Shown piece after piece: positions 1-11,005 of a stretch of 64,000 nt of DNA. A model generated the notes under the pieces. That model was not told the origin of the DNA. It saw only the letters and a list, made by a program, of their open reading frames with translations, and searched no databases. The stretch comes from Datnioides undecimradiatus (lineage: Eukaryota; Chordata; Actinopteri; Lobotiformes; Datnioididae): positions 1,669,501 through 1,733,500 of the forward strand of contig WARS01000009.1 of the NCBI GenBank assembly GCA_008933995.1, given 5' to 3'. The first letter of the stretch is position 1. Each line of letters starts with the position of its first letter. A program made the translations under genes and the position numbers.

Positions 1-995
1 TGAAGTCACGAGATCCGCCCAAATCCTAACTTTCTAAACCAGCTTTGTAGCTGGTTCTGTAGCTGTGAGCACACGTCATGTTGTATTTTCGGTATATATT
101 GTTAAATATACAAAATATGAGCAGGGATGTGATCTGAACTAGCCAACCGGTTGATTACATGAACACCCGATCCTTTGTAATATGAATAAGTTTGGCATGT
201 TGACGGCGTATTCACTGTAGTTGAGTCTGTTTGAGTAACTGGGTTTATAGTTTCACCCGGACTTTAATGAAGTCTGTGAATCAGCTGCAGTCGTTGGAAA
301 CAACTGACACAGAAATTCAGCCCGTTCCTGGTGCAGAGACAAGGATCATCAATGATTAACCTACAGAGCTCATATTAAAAGACTTTACGAAGTGCTTTGA
401 AGTTCAACATGAAATGCAAAGATCATAATCCGGGTGGTTTCACTGATAAAAATCTAAAAATGTACCTTTAAGTGACATTTTACAGAACCCAGTCTACAAA
501 ATAACAACACAATAAGGGAAAGTGATCATGAGTACATCGCTCACACACACACTCCTGATATGCAGATGAGCTGTTTGTAAGTGTTACACTCTTCTTGCAC
601 AATGTGTAAGGAAGTGTGTAGGATGCAAATAAAAGCCGGCACTCGGTGAAACGAGTCACTTTTACACTTTATTGTTTAAAGTTGTTACAAAAAAGTGTTT
701 GCTGGAAACATTCTTTGCTTTTCGCCTTTACAAGCACAAGGAGGCTCCGGACGGGAGAAGAAGACAAGCGAGTGGAGGGAGTTGGGACGGACGGACGGAC
801 GTGTGTTTGTGTTGAGATAACAGTACAGAGACAGAGTGAAGCCCTTACTCACACACTTTATCCACAGAGAGAGAGAGAGAGACACTCAGGGAAACTCAGC
901 AGAAACTGGGCGAGGGAGAGGAAAGACACAACGCTTTGAATCCAGAATAGACTTTTGTTTTACTTATGAGGTATCCTCAGAAGACCATGGCGCTC

Positions 996-1000
<5 letters not shown>

Positions 1001-1034
<34 letters not shown>
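1001..1034. repeat. (GT)17 microsatellite
   Basis: A perfect 34-bp GT run followed by interrupted GT words. It is part of the dense microsatellite load at the left end. Confidence 0.95.
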
Positions 1035-1035
<1 letters not shown>

Positions 1036-2453
1036 TGTGTAGATGTGACACAGGTCATTGTTTTTCTCCCTGAGGTGAGTTTGTGTGTTGCAGTTTGAAC
1101 AGGGTTGAAAATGACGGAGTACTACTGCGTGGACGTGATGAGCACACACGAAGTGAACACTGCACATATACAATCATCATAAATTACAATCACGCACATG
1201 CACGCACACACACAAACACACGCACACAGGAGCTCTTGTGGAAGTGACTGTGATCAGTAAAGCTGCTTCGCTCTTGGGAAGTTTCTACAGTTTGTGTGTG
1301 TGTCTCGTTCTTTATGTGGTTGCGTGCTGCAGGATAGGGTGTGTGTGTGTGTGTGTGTGTGTGTACGCAGCAGGAGCCTGAAGCGAGTTTGTGCATTAAC
1401 ATACTGAAAATATCAGGACTGTCTCTTCTGCACTGGTTTAGTCTCAGTCTGTGTGTGTGGTGCTGCAGAGGTGGCATTGGAGCCATTACTCCTTCATTGT
1501 TTTGGTTCATTTAATATTATTATTATTATTACAGTGCAATTGTTTTTGTTTGTTTGTCCACCTCACAGAAGTCATGCATAATTAACCTGTGGTCCTTTAC
1601 TGCAGGTGGACTACACGAAGTCCATCACCGATGAAACAACAGCTACAGCTGCTGTGAACTGCACTCTGTAATGCTGAGATCTGATCTGAAAACAGTCATT
1701 AAATAATTAAATCCTTTGTTATTAGAAGGCTGATGGAACCTATGAAGCAACAGTTCTCGTCAGGTTTGACTTTACAATAAATAAAGGACAGGACGAGCAG
1801 CCCTGATACTTTGTTCCCGCGCTCATCGACCCTAAAAAGCTCCGTGGGGATCACTTCAGCAGTCTGTCTGGGAAGCACAAATGAATAAGAGGCCCTGATG
1901 AGTATTCACACACACACACACACACACATTCATAAAGAGGGTTGTGTAGCTCGAAGCCAAGCGTGTGTCTGTGTGCGTCAAACCTGAGTCGGACAGCTAC
2001 AGTTGCCTTTCTTCTTAAATGCATATTGTTTGCTGTGTGTCAGGCAGAGGGGACGTCCTGCACTGTCACAGCACAGAAGCCAAATGAATCCTCGTCACTC
2101 GTTAAAGTTTAGAACTGTGCCTGAGACGCTGCAGCAACTCAGCATCTATTCAGAATGAAACCCATCATTTCCATAAAACACTGTCTGGAGCCACAGCTTT
2201 CGTTTCATTTCAATACCAGTTACAAAAGCGAACTGTCAGGACGTCGCTGATGCCACTAGATGTTATTTTTATTATTAATATCAACTCGTTGCTGAGATTA
2301 ATACTGATGGAAATACTGAATCTGGCACCATGGTGATCAGCGTTCCTGCTGTAACTGTGCAGGTGAGCCCCAAACTGCACTTTTGTCATGTTAATAACAT
2401 CTGCAGTCACCTGTGCACCTTTAATTTCAGTATTTGATCAGGTCTGATTAGTT

Positions 2454-2456
<3 letters not shown>

Positions 2457-2498
<42 letters not shown>
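2457..2498. repeat. (GT)n microsatellite
   Basis: An uninterrupted GT run of about 20 units, directly before the CpG-rich patch at 2.5-2.8 kb. Confidence 0.95.
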
Positions 2499-2504
2499 CA
2501 TTAG

Positions 2505-2790
2505 CTACATAGCTGCGGTCGGTATCATGGCTGACCTGCGATCACTCACCCACAGGAACGTTTCGCTCGGACTTTAAAGGGAGGGTTGCGGTCACTCGGG
2601 CTGTCTGAGCCTTACGCAGGCGCCCAGAAGACTCGGTTTCCCATAATGCTTTAGGAGGTTTCCGTTCCAAATCTATTGCTTTGAACGTGAGAAGGCTGTG
2701 GCGATGCCGGATGACAGCGTAACTGAAGGGTGAACACGCACAGAGTGAGAGCACGGCGGAGGACGAGGCGGTGGGTGGGGTATAAATACA
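2505..2790 (-). promoter_or_regulatory. CpG-rich promoter-like patch with minus-strand splice donor
   Basis: Roughly twenty CpGs fall in under 300 bp of otherwise CpG-poor DNA. On the minus strand a near-perfect donor (CCTGTGG before GTGAGTG) would end an exon at 2550. A TTTCCCATAATGC word, the core of ZNF143/THAP11 promoter sites, lies at 2637-2649. On the plus strand TATAAATA at 2781-2788 follows a GTGGGTGGGG box, so divergent transcription is also possible. In mammals VPS54 lies just downstream of PELI1 on the same strand, so a vps54 first exon is the leading inference. No vps54 coding exon is visible in the window. Confidence 0.4.
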
Positions 2791-3356
2791 ACAAACAGAC
2801 TGTGAACATGGGGGAAAGACGCAGAACGAAACCCTCAGAACACACCCAGAACTTTATATCTGATTAACAATATACTGTATCTTCAAATTAAAATGCTAAA
2901 TACTTTCCACATATCTGACAGATAAAGGATGAAGCGATGGTTCCTGGGCCATAAATAAACATCTTTGTTTAAATTAGCTCTAAGAGATGTACACAGATGT
3001 GTATTGCAACAATAAGCATGAGTAAAAACCGTACGTCTGCGCTACGGCGTGTTAGTAATTTTGAAAAATACTGTTGTTGAGAGTTCCTTTTCCGAGAAAC
3101 AAACAAAAGGTTTACCCAGCAGTGTTCTTTGTTTGGTTTTTGTGTCTCTGGTTTCACATGAAAATATAGAAATCTTTGTTGTCATTCATGAAAAAGCAAT
3201 ACAAAGGTCACTTAAATATGAGAAAGAGACAAAAAGTCGAGAAAAAGTTCATTTTTTATCTGCAGGGCAAAGAAAACAGATCAGGGTAGCTCCCACGCAG
3301 GGTCCAAACCAAGAAACTCCCCACTCAGCCTCAAGGATGCTGGGAAGTTGCCCCTG

Positions 3357-3935
3357 CTAATCGAGGGGTCCCTGGAAGATGAGTCTGACGTAGCCCTGCT
3401 CACCAGTCAGCTGTTGGGCGCAGAAGGGGCAGGCGGCGTGGAAGGTGTGCGTGCCGTGCGGCAGCGGGATCTGACTCCAGAAGGCCGCTGTCTTCTCTGA
3501 ACAAACGTGGCCGCAGGGGTTAAAGGCGTGAGTGGGCGGGGCGGCGTCGACGTAAAAGCCCGCCTCGCAGCCCAGCCACAGCGGCACATACGGCCCTTTG
3601 GCTCGGCACATGGGACACTCCCTGTGCCGGCCCTCCCGGCCCTCCCTCTCCTCGCGGTGGTTGCCCCAGTTGTGGTAGCCGTGCACGTGGCCACACTGGA
3701 GGTAGACCCAGGGCTGCTTCTCGTCTGGTGTGTCCTTGCGACGCATGGAGGGGAAGGCCAGCGTGTTGAAGCCCACGGGACACTGCGGGCGCGCTGCGTT
3801 GATCTCCTGCCGTAGCGCCTCCAGGTGTTTGAGGGTGGGAGTGCGCGCCAGGCCTTCGGCGGTGCGCCACAGCAGGGTCGCACCGCAGAGGTCGATGAGC
3901 GAGCCGTCGACCAGCTCGTGACTCTCAGTCTCCAC
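3357..3935 (-). CDS. peli1: peli1 last coding exon (RING-like domain)
   Basis: It encodes residues 235-426 and the TAG stop (complement of 3357-3359). The acceptor is CTGTTCCCAG before GTG GAG. It carries the end of the FHA-like region (GSLIDLCGATLLWRTAEGL) and the whole RING-like module, ending RLIFQGPLD as in PELI1. The loop between NWGN and ECPMC is longer and more charged than in human PELI1. The coding part is markedly GC-richer than the flanking introns. Confidence 0.96.
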   Translation of the reverse strand: METESHELVDGSLIDLCGATLLWRTAEGLARTPTLKHLEALRQEINAARPQCPVGFNTLAFPSMRRKDTPDEKQPWVYLQCGHVHGYHNWGNHREEREGREGRHRECPMCRAKGPYVPLWLGCEAGFYVDAAPPTHAFNPCGHVCSEKTAAFWSQIPLPHGTHTFHAACPFCAQQLTGEQGYVRLIFQGPLD

Positions 3936-5775
3936 CTGGGAACAGACAGACGCCACAGGGATGAGCTGCTGCACACAACAGCAGCGTAAAACCACAAAAC
4001 ACAGTAACCAGTGGCTGGACAAGATCTTAAATGTCTGCATTTATTCATTTATGCATTTCTTAGTTGTGCTTAAAAGGTCACTGCATCCATCAGCATCAAT
4101 CTGCATCAACTTAAAATAACTTGGGTTTGCTCCACTGGTCCACACAACAGCAAAACATGAGGCTCATGATGTTGTTGGATAAATACATCAGGAGATCACT
4201 GCTGTGGCAGAGGGGAACACACATGTCCGTACACATCTCCAAGCAGCCCGTCGACAGTTTTAGCTGCCGACTGCCTGCAGCTACAAATAACCAAAATACA
4301 TTCAGTGACTTTCACTTAATTACTTTATACCAGCTGCACTTCTGTCAAAATACTACAAATGGGATGCAACTGAAGGTTATTTTTGATTATTTACACTAAA
4401 TATTATCATAAATTACCCTGACGCATTTTGGGGATTTAAAAAAAACAAAGGAAGATGCTCGACAGCAGTCATTGTTCTGTTCAACAAACATGTTCAGTTA
4501 AAAACGATATAAAACAGATTCCTGCTTGTTTATTCAGTTATATTTTAGTGACTGCAGCCTCTGTGATGGACCAGCCACACCTCTGACACGATGCATGCTG
4601 GGACTGGCTGCAGGGGATAAGCAGTTTGCCGACTGACTTGACCCACATGGCCTGTTGCGGTTTGTAGTACTTGTCTGAGCTCAGCAGGTGGCAGCAAAAC
4701 ACCTTTTCATTCCTGTTTGTGCCTCAGACAGATGTGAGATTCACGGAGGAGACGGAGGGCTGACAGCTGGAGGCGAGATGACATGAGGAAACTGAAGGAT
4801 CAGCGACGGGGGGGCCTCCCCTTCGCCCTCCGTTTAGATAACCAGAGGGCGAAGGGGAGGGCCGTAAAAACAGATCGTGATGGAGGACAGAAAGCAAAAA
4901 CATGATGAAACTATTTTTAAAGAGTGAGGAGCAGCTCGCTGGTGAGGTCACTCCTACTGACGCTGCTGTTGAGGTCACTGTGTGTCTCGGGGAAAACACA
5001 TTTGTGTGCAACACCACCACGGGTCGTGTGTCCCTGCTGGTGGCAGCTTTTAACCTTCATTTATGTCCGGGAGGTTCACACACTGAGGCGGTGACAAGCA
5101 CGCTCACATGGGCCCAGTACAACCCCAGTGTACTGGTGGCTCAGCTGGAACAAGTGACAGGAAAACAGTTGTTGTTGTTTTCTGTTTTGGGTCACAGGGC
5201 AGCTCCTCTAATCATTAACCCGCCGCCACATAAACACAAAGTTGAGAATATATATATATGTGAAAAAGGATGTTTGCCTGACCACACTCAATATTAATGA
5301 TTTGAGCGCTGTGGGTCGATTCAGTCCATGTAAACATCCACACCCTCAACACGCAGTTCATTTAATTACACAGAAGCCAAACATTTATCTGCACACAGGC
5401 TTTTATTAGGCACAGCAGGAGCTCACACACTGTACTCATTTATTATACTGCAGCCACAGTGTGTGTGTGTGCATGTGTGTGTGTGTGTGTGTGTGTACGG
5501 TAAGATATTCCTAATTACACTGGCTTCAACCTTGTGCTCACCTGCAGAAGGGCAACCAGCTGCCCTGCCGGCGCGGCAGACAGAATCCAACCTGCGCCTG
5601 ATTCGTCTTCGCCTCACAACAACGTGGTGTTTAAATAAAAACATCACCTTTCTGTTTCTTAATGCTTTTCCCTGTGATGGGAACGTTTTGGAAACAAGCC
5701 AAGGACAGACAGATTACAAACAGCGGATTTTAAAACCCAAAACTCATTCGTCGGCACGCCTCAGACACCTTACTA

Positions 5776-5811
<36 letters not shown>

Positions 5812-8800
5812 AGCGCAGACAGCTTTTTGACAAACTTGCTGAGACGACGTTTTTCCCCCCATTCAATCAGCAAGTCCTTCAGCTGTTAACCTTCACTAAC
5901 CCAGGGCAGTTATCCCATTTACAGAGCTGCGTGCTTTGCAAAGGCACTGAGGGGAGGGAGGAACACACTGGATTACAAAACCAGTTTAACCGAATATTGT
6001 TTTTGTCCAACTAAAATTATATTCATTCGTCTATTTTTGGAGGAAAAAATGACGTCTTGTATATTTCAAATGTTTTTTTTTTTATTTTATTTTAAGGAAC
6101 TTTGGGAAAAATTCATAAATCTTCTTTCCGTTGGGACACGTCGGTGTCTGTGTTTGACTGACAGCAGCTGGCAGGCTGAGCTCCAGCAGGGAACGAGAGA
6201 CAAAGCTGGCAAACCTGCACGACCCGGCAGACAGCGACATTTAACTGGACTAAAGAAACACTTACTGGTATGTCACATGCTGTTTCATGTAGCTAAGCAG
6301 CTCATTTGTTTACTTTCAATAGCACTGAACTGGCGGGCGTTTGTTTTGTGGCTGATGAGAAGGAGACTGGCTGGATGCTAACGTGGACTGTTGTTCAACC
6401 GTTGTGGTTCTTTTGGTTTGCAGCAGCTGCTCAGCTCAGTGTGACTGCCTGCTGATGACACGATGATGACGTCACTACTTTCTGAAAATATAAGTTATCC
6501 AATTACACAAACAAATAAGTAACGGTGCTGTAATTAATTCATGTGAGAATAATAACAACTTTTTATTAAACCAAAGAATATGAAATCTAAATTTCTCCGG
6601 TTATTGGTTTCTGAGGTTTTATCATAGTATAACATGACTTTAATTTAAACAGCAGACAAAATAATTTAATTTAATCGTAGCTGGACAGGACTACTTTTCC
6701 ATTGTGGCCAGGAACCGTTTCCACCACAGTGCATCGGCCTTCACAAGTCCTAAGTTTCTTACTGTTATCCCTGTGACAGCATCACAATAGTCTCCACTTG
6801 AGTGTGTGTTCAGCTTGGCAATTAACCCCATCATGTTCATTCGCTGTACATAATGGAAATAGGTGCTTTCCCACAGCCCACTATCTAAATTGTCAATCAC
6901 TGTGAAATAATGAGTGGTTTCCACGGCGGTGGATAATGCACACATGGGTTAACCCTCTGGAAAAGGGCAGGTGGAGATAAGAGAGTTGTTCATTTATGCT
7001 GCGCTGGACGACTTGAAAACAGGTGGGAGACCAGATAAAGCGAGGGATTAGAGTCAGAGCTGTGGACATGCTGACTGCGTGCTCGTGGTGGATGATGTGG
7101 GAGGCGACATGACGAGGAGAGAAACATAGAAAAGCAAAAAAAAAATAAAATAAAAAAAAGGCCAAATGACCTAAATCCAATCAGGCACATGCCACAGGTG
7201 GCCATGCTGAGGCAGCCGGAGTGCTCTGATTGGCTGAGAGGCTCTGACGCCAGCTGGAGGATCCCCTTACAAGGTCCTGTTACACACAGCTTTGACAGGC
7301 GCACCTGTTGCCATGGAGACGGCATCCGGATAACCTCCTGGTGATGTTAAGTCTGACTGACCTCCCGCTGCCTGAGTGACAGCATTGGTACGTGAGTGTG
7401 AGACAGAGAGTACGAGTGGCAGTGAGGGAACGGATGAGGAAGGAAAGAAAGAAGGAAAGAAAGGAAGAAAGAAAGAAAAAGAAAGAAAGGAAGAAGGAAA
7501 GAAAGAAAGAAAGAAAGAAAGAAAGGAAGAAGGAAAGAAAGAAGACTTTTTTGTGCTTTGTTGCTTAATACGGTTTTAATTTCAGGTCAGGAAATCAGGT
7601 TGTCCAGTTCACACTTTGTCCGTGATAACAAGCTGCTTCTGTACTGACGTCCAACTGAGTCTCAACTGACATGTGAAAACAATGTGACAGTGTGAAAGAG
7701 GTCGCTCGTGGCGATGAACCTACACAGAGTAATCACCAGAATCTGCAGCTCCCTTCAGCTTCACTGGGGTTTTTGGTGAGTTTCAGCTCATTGTTTAGCT
7801 GTCAGGGCATGACTTCTCTGTTTTTCTTCACTCTCACAGCTGTCATAGCGTTGCTTTTGGCTGCAGCAGGCAGTTATTTTAAGCAAAAAGGCTCTCAAAA
7901 CCCACTATACATAACCTGCACGGCACCCAACAGCAAACAGACACAGTTAGCAACTAGCTGGTGCACAATGTGAAGCACTGAGCAGCTCAAGAGCCAAACA
8001 TTCAGGAGTCTGTAGAGACCAAACACAGAGTTACAAAGACTGGACTGGAGCTCTGAACTTTGACTTCAAATGAAAGGAAGGATGTGCAAATAAACTGTTT
8101 GTGATCAAGTTCACCATGTTAATTAAAACACAGTCTTTCCTCTTTCTGCTGCCCAAAGTTATTGCAGGTTTTAATGAAGCTTGTGTTCTTTAGGCAAAAA
8201 CATCCCACCACCTCGTCATTATGCGGTCTTCTTAAAAACCTTCCTATTATTCATAAAACCCTGGAGCACACTTGTTTTCCAAAGCATCTTAATCTCAAAA
8301 CACACACCCTGACTGTGAAAGACAAAGCTCTTCAGTAGCTGAAAGATCTGAGCACACTGTTTGGTGAATGTGAATGTGAAGCGACGTGTTTTGCATCTTT
8401 CCTCACCATCTTTCCTCGCTGCTGCGCCGAGCGAGTCTCCCGCAGGGTGAAGACGTTGCCACAGACTGAGATCTCCCTCCAGACGCCTGGCTTGGAGTCC
8501 TGGGTGAAGCCGTTTCGAGGGTGCATCACCAGCACGCCGTTGGTGGTTAGGCCGTCCATTTGACCATCAGACGTCTTCCACTTAGCGGCCTTCTCCTGAG
8601 GACAATTAGACATGGAAAGGTGTGATCAGGATGGAACTAAACTAAATCTATTAATGAACAACATGTAGGGTTCAGTCTTTCTTCTTGACTTGTTTAGCAG
8701 CAACATTTTGTTGTACACAACAAACTTACGCCAAAGATATCTGAATGTCATGTTGCTGCATGATTTTTATCAATATGGAGCACGTGTAAGTTCAGTGTTA

Positions 8801-10956
8801 TAGCTGTTAGACTCCGATTGGACGTTAAATGATGCTTGTTTCTGACGTTACATCAAAGCGAACGCGACTGGGAAAAGAGAACAGGTTAAAGGTTTTGTTG
8901 GGAGTTTTATCTTTCACTTTACCAGAACACAGGCCGTATGACTCGTTGTTCCACTCTTACTTTCCTCTATGTCTCTGCCACATTTCCTTGTGGTGTCTTT
9001 CATCTTTCTGCCTTTCATTCTCACACTCGCCTACACGCATGTGAAGCCCCGGATGAAACGCAGCTCACCCCTAGGAAGATGTTCTTGGAGGAGTCAAAGC
9101 CGGCGGCATAGATGCGTGCGGTGTAAGGCGGTGTGCGCTGGCACTTGATGCGGCAGGCAAAGCGGGAGATGGTGCTCTGGACTGACTGGGTGTCTGCGTT
9201 ACTCTGGCTGCCCGCCACCGTGTCCGTCACTACAAAGTCGATGGGGCTCTCCGTTGATCGACCGATCTGATGAAGAGAGATGGAAATGTGGTCAAACAAA
9301 TCTTCACACTTCCACGCTATTTTTGAGAAGTAGCATGAACTTTCAGGCCGGTCTAACGAGCTGATGTTCTTCTTCATCATACTTTATGCTTTCTGTGTTC
9401 CGCATGTAAGAAGATGACCTTAAAGATGAGTTTCAGCTGGTTTGCATGCATAAAACCTCTTGAGGACATTCTGTACTATGACGGTGGGTACTTTACAGCC
9501 CCGACAGCTAACTGCATCACCTCTGCACCATAATAACTCTACCTCCCAGAGAGTTAATGCTATAATCAAGCGAAGAACAGGATGACTTTGGAAAAACATT
9601 TTGAAAATAACTTTTATAATTCAGGAACAAAATCTTCTGTCTGCTTCTGACTGAGATGAATGAACTTTGAATCTCAGCTTTTAAACCAGCAAGGCTCTTA
9701 CAGTGCTCAGAGAAAGTGCAGATTTGAACATCAACAATTTCATCGGCTGGAGAAGACCATGTGATATGATAGAAAGCTCAGGAGCTACTAAACGGACTGT
9801 GAGGGGAGACTGTTTTCATGACTGCGGTTTTAAAGGCTGTAAGGGGTTTTAAAGTGTCCTAAATGCCTTCATGAGCTGCCTGTCACTGCAGCTGCTGACT
9901 GCGTCGGTAAAGCCACGTGCAGGAAGCTCTGAAAATCTCTTAGTTGACATTTTTCCCGTCCCAGACTGCCGTCATGTTGACGTGAGGGTGCACAGTCTGC
10001 ACGACTGATCTCAGACCAGGTGTGCTGATCACAGGAAAATTCCAGTTGGAGAAATCCAGAAAAAAACCCTCAGGGACCAGCTGTAAAACTCCAGGCCTGG
10101 TGGTAAAAGCTGAGGCGTGTTACCTGGAACATGTCTGTATTGCTGTCATGGGTGTACTCCACCACCACCGTCTGGACTCGAGACAGAGTGTAAGAGATGC
10201 TGTGCTGGTCTTTGTTGCTTATGGCCTGATGGGACAGAATAGAAGATAAAGACATTTAGATGTGTTTTACTGAAAATATACACGTGGACTGAACCTGAGT
10301 GTGTTTCATAGCAAAAACACTTCTGACATCTGCTCACTGATCCTCACAGAGAACAATGGATACACATAGGAAGGGTGTGGTGAGGAGTTCGGGTTATGCA
10401 GTCACTGTGCGGACTTAACACCGCCTTCTCTGTCAGCCAAGACCACCCAAAGGACAGAGGAGGACAATCGCTCTTAAATCAGTAAAAGCTAAGCTAATCT
10501 AAAAGCCTGGCCTCAGTGTCTGTGTGTGTTGGTGTGTAGGTGTGTGTGTAAGTTCAAAAGAGTCCGTGGAGAATCCATGAACTGCAGATGTGAAACTGAA
10601 AAGGCTACAGTCCGCTCACACTCACGCTCACACACACACACTTAAAACTCCCTGTTCATTTAACTGATTTTGGAGGATTTCTGGGCAGTCTTATAGCGAT
10701 GGAAACACGCAGACATGTGTTTCCCAGGACTTGGGGCAGGAAAACGCTCAGTTGCCCTCCACTGGACCGTTCACATTTGTTTCTCTTATAAACCTTTGGT
10801 GTGTTCCTGTGAAACGCTGAGTAAAAACCCATTGTTCAAATACCTTTTAAACCTCCACAGAGCCTTGTACATACTTGTTCTCCTTTTCGTGCTAACTCAG
10901 GCAAGCTTTACTGTAACTCTGTCCTTTTCCTGTCATGTTGATGGGATGTGTATGTA

Positions 10957-11005
<49 letters not shown>

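Larger units (their letters stand above)
1..2504. other. No gene supported; microsatellite-rich DNA
   Basis: Short open frames occur but none shows a protein family, splice pair or codon bias. The stretch holds (GT)n/(CA)n tracts at 1001-1034, 1339-1364, 1907-1928 and 2457-2498. If the CpG patch at 2.5-2.8 kb is a minus-strand first exon, this would be its first intron. Confidence 0.5.
3936..8406 (-). other. peli1: peli1 last intron (4.5 kb)
   Basis: No further exon is seen. It contains a perfect hairpin at 4815-4860, GT/CA tracts at 5460-5496 and 5780-5808, and a long GAAA/GAAG tract at 7429-7545. An open frame of 84 codons at 6691-6945 (minus) matches no family I know. Confidence 0.8.

Noticed and set aside
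646-939. 97-codon plus-strand open frame at the left end
   Set aside because: It consists of GA/CA-rich low-complexity sequence, has no recognisable domain and no matching splice sites.
2268-2273. AATAAA on the minus strand as the peli1 polyadenylation site
   Set aside because: It lies beyond the CpG-rich promoter-like patch, so using it would run the 3'UTR through that patch. No other support.
3936-4040. N-terminal extension of the Pellino frame upstream of 3935
   Set aside because: The sequence before GTG GAG is intronic: the CTGTTCCCAG acceptor and phase with the exon at 8407-8595 fix the border.
3407-4048. 213-codon minus-strand frame overlapping the last peli1 exon
   Set aside because: It is the Arg/Ser/Pro-rich shadow of the GC-rich Pellino exon in another frame.
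6691-6945. 84-codon minus-strand open frame in peli1 intron
   Set aside because: The composition is protein-like but matches no family I know. It has no flanking splice partners, so it is probably chance.
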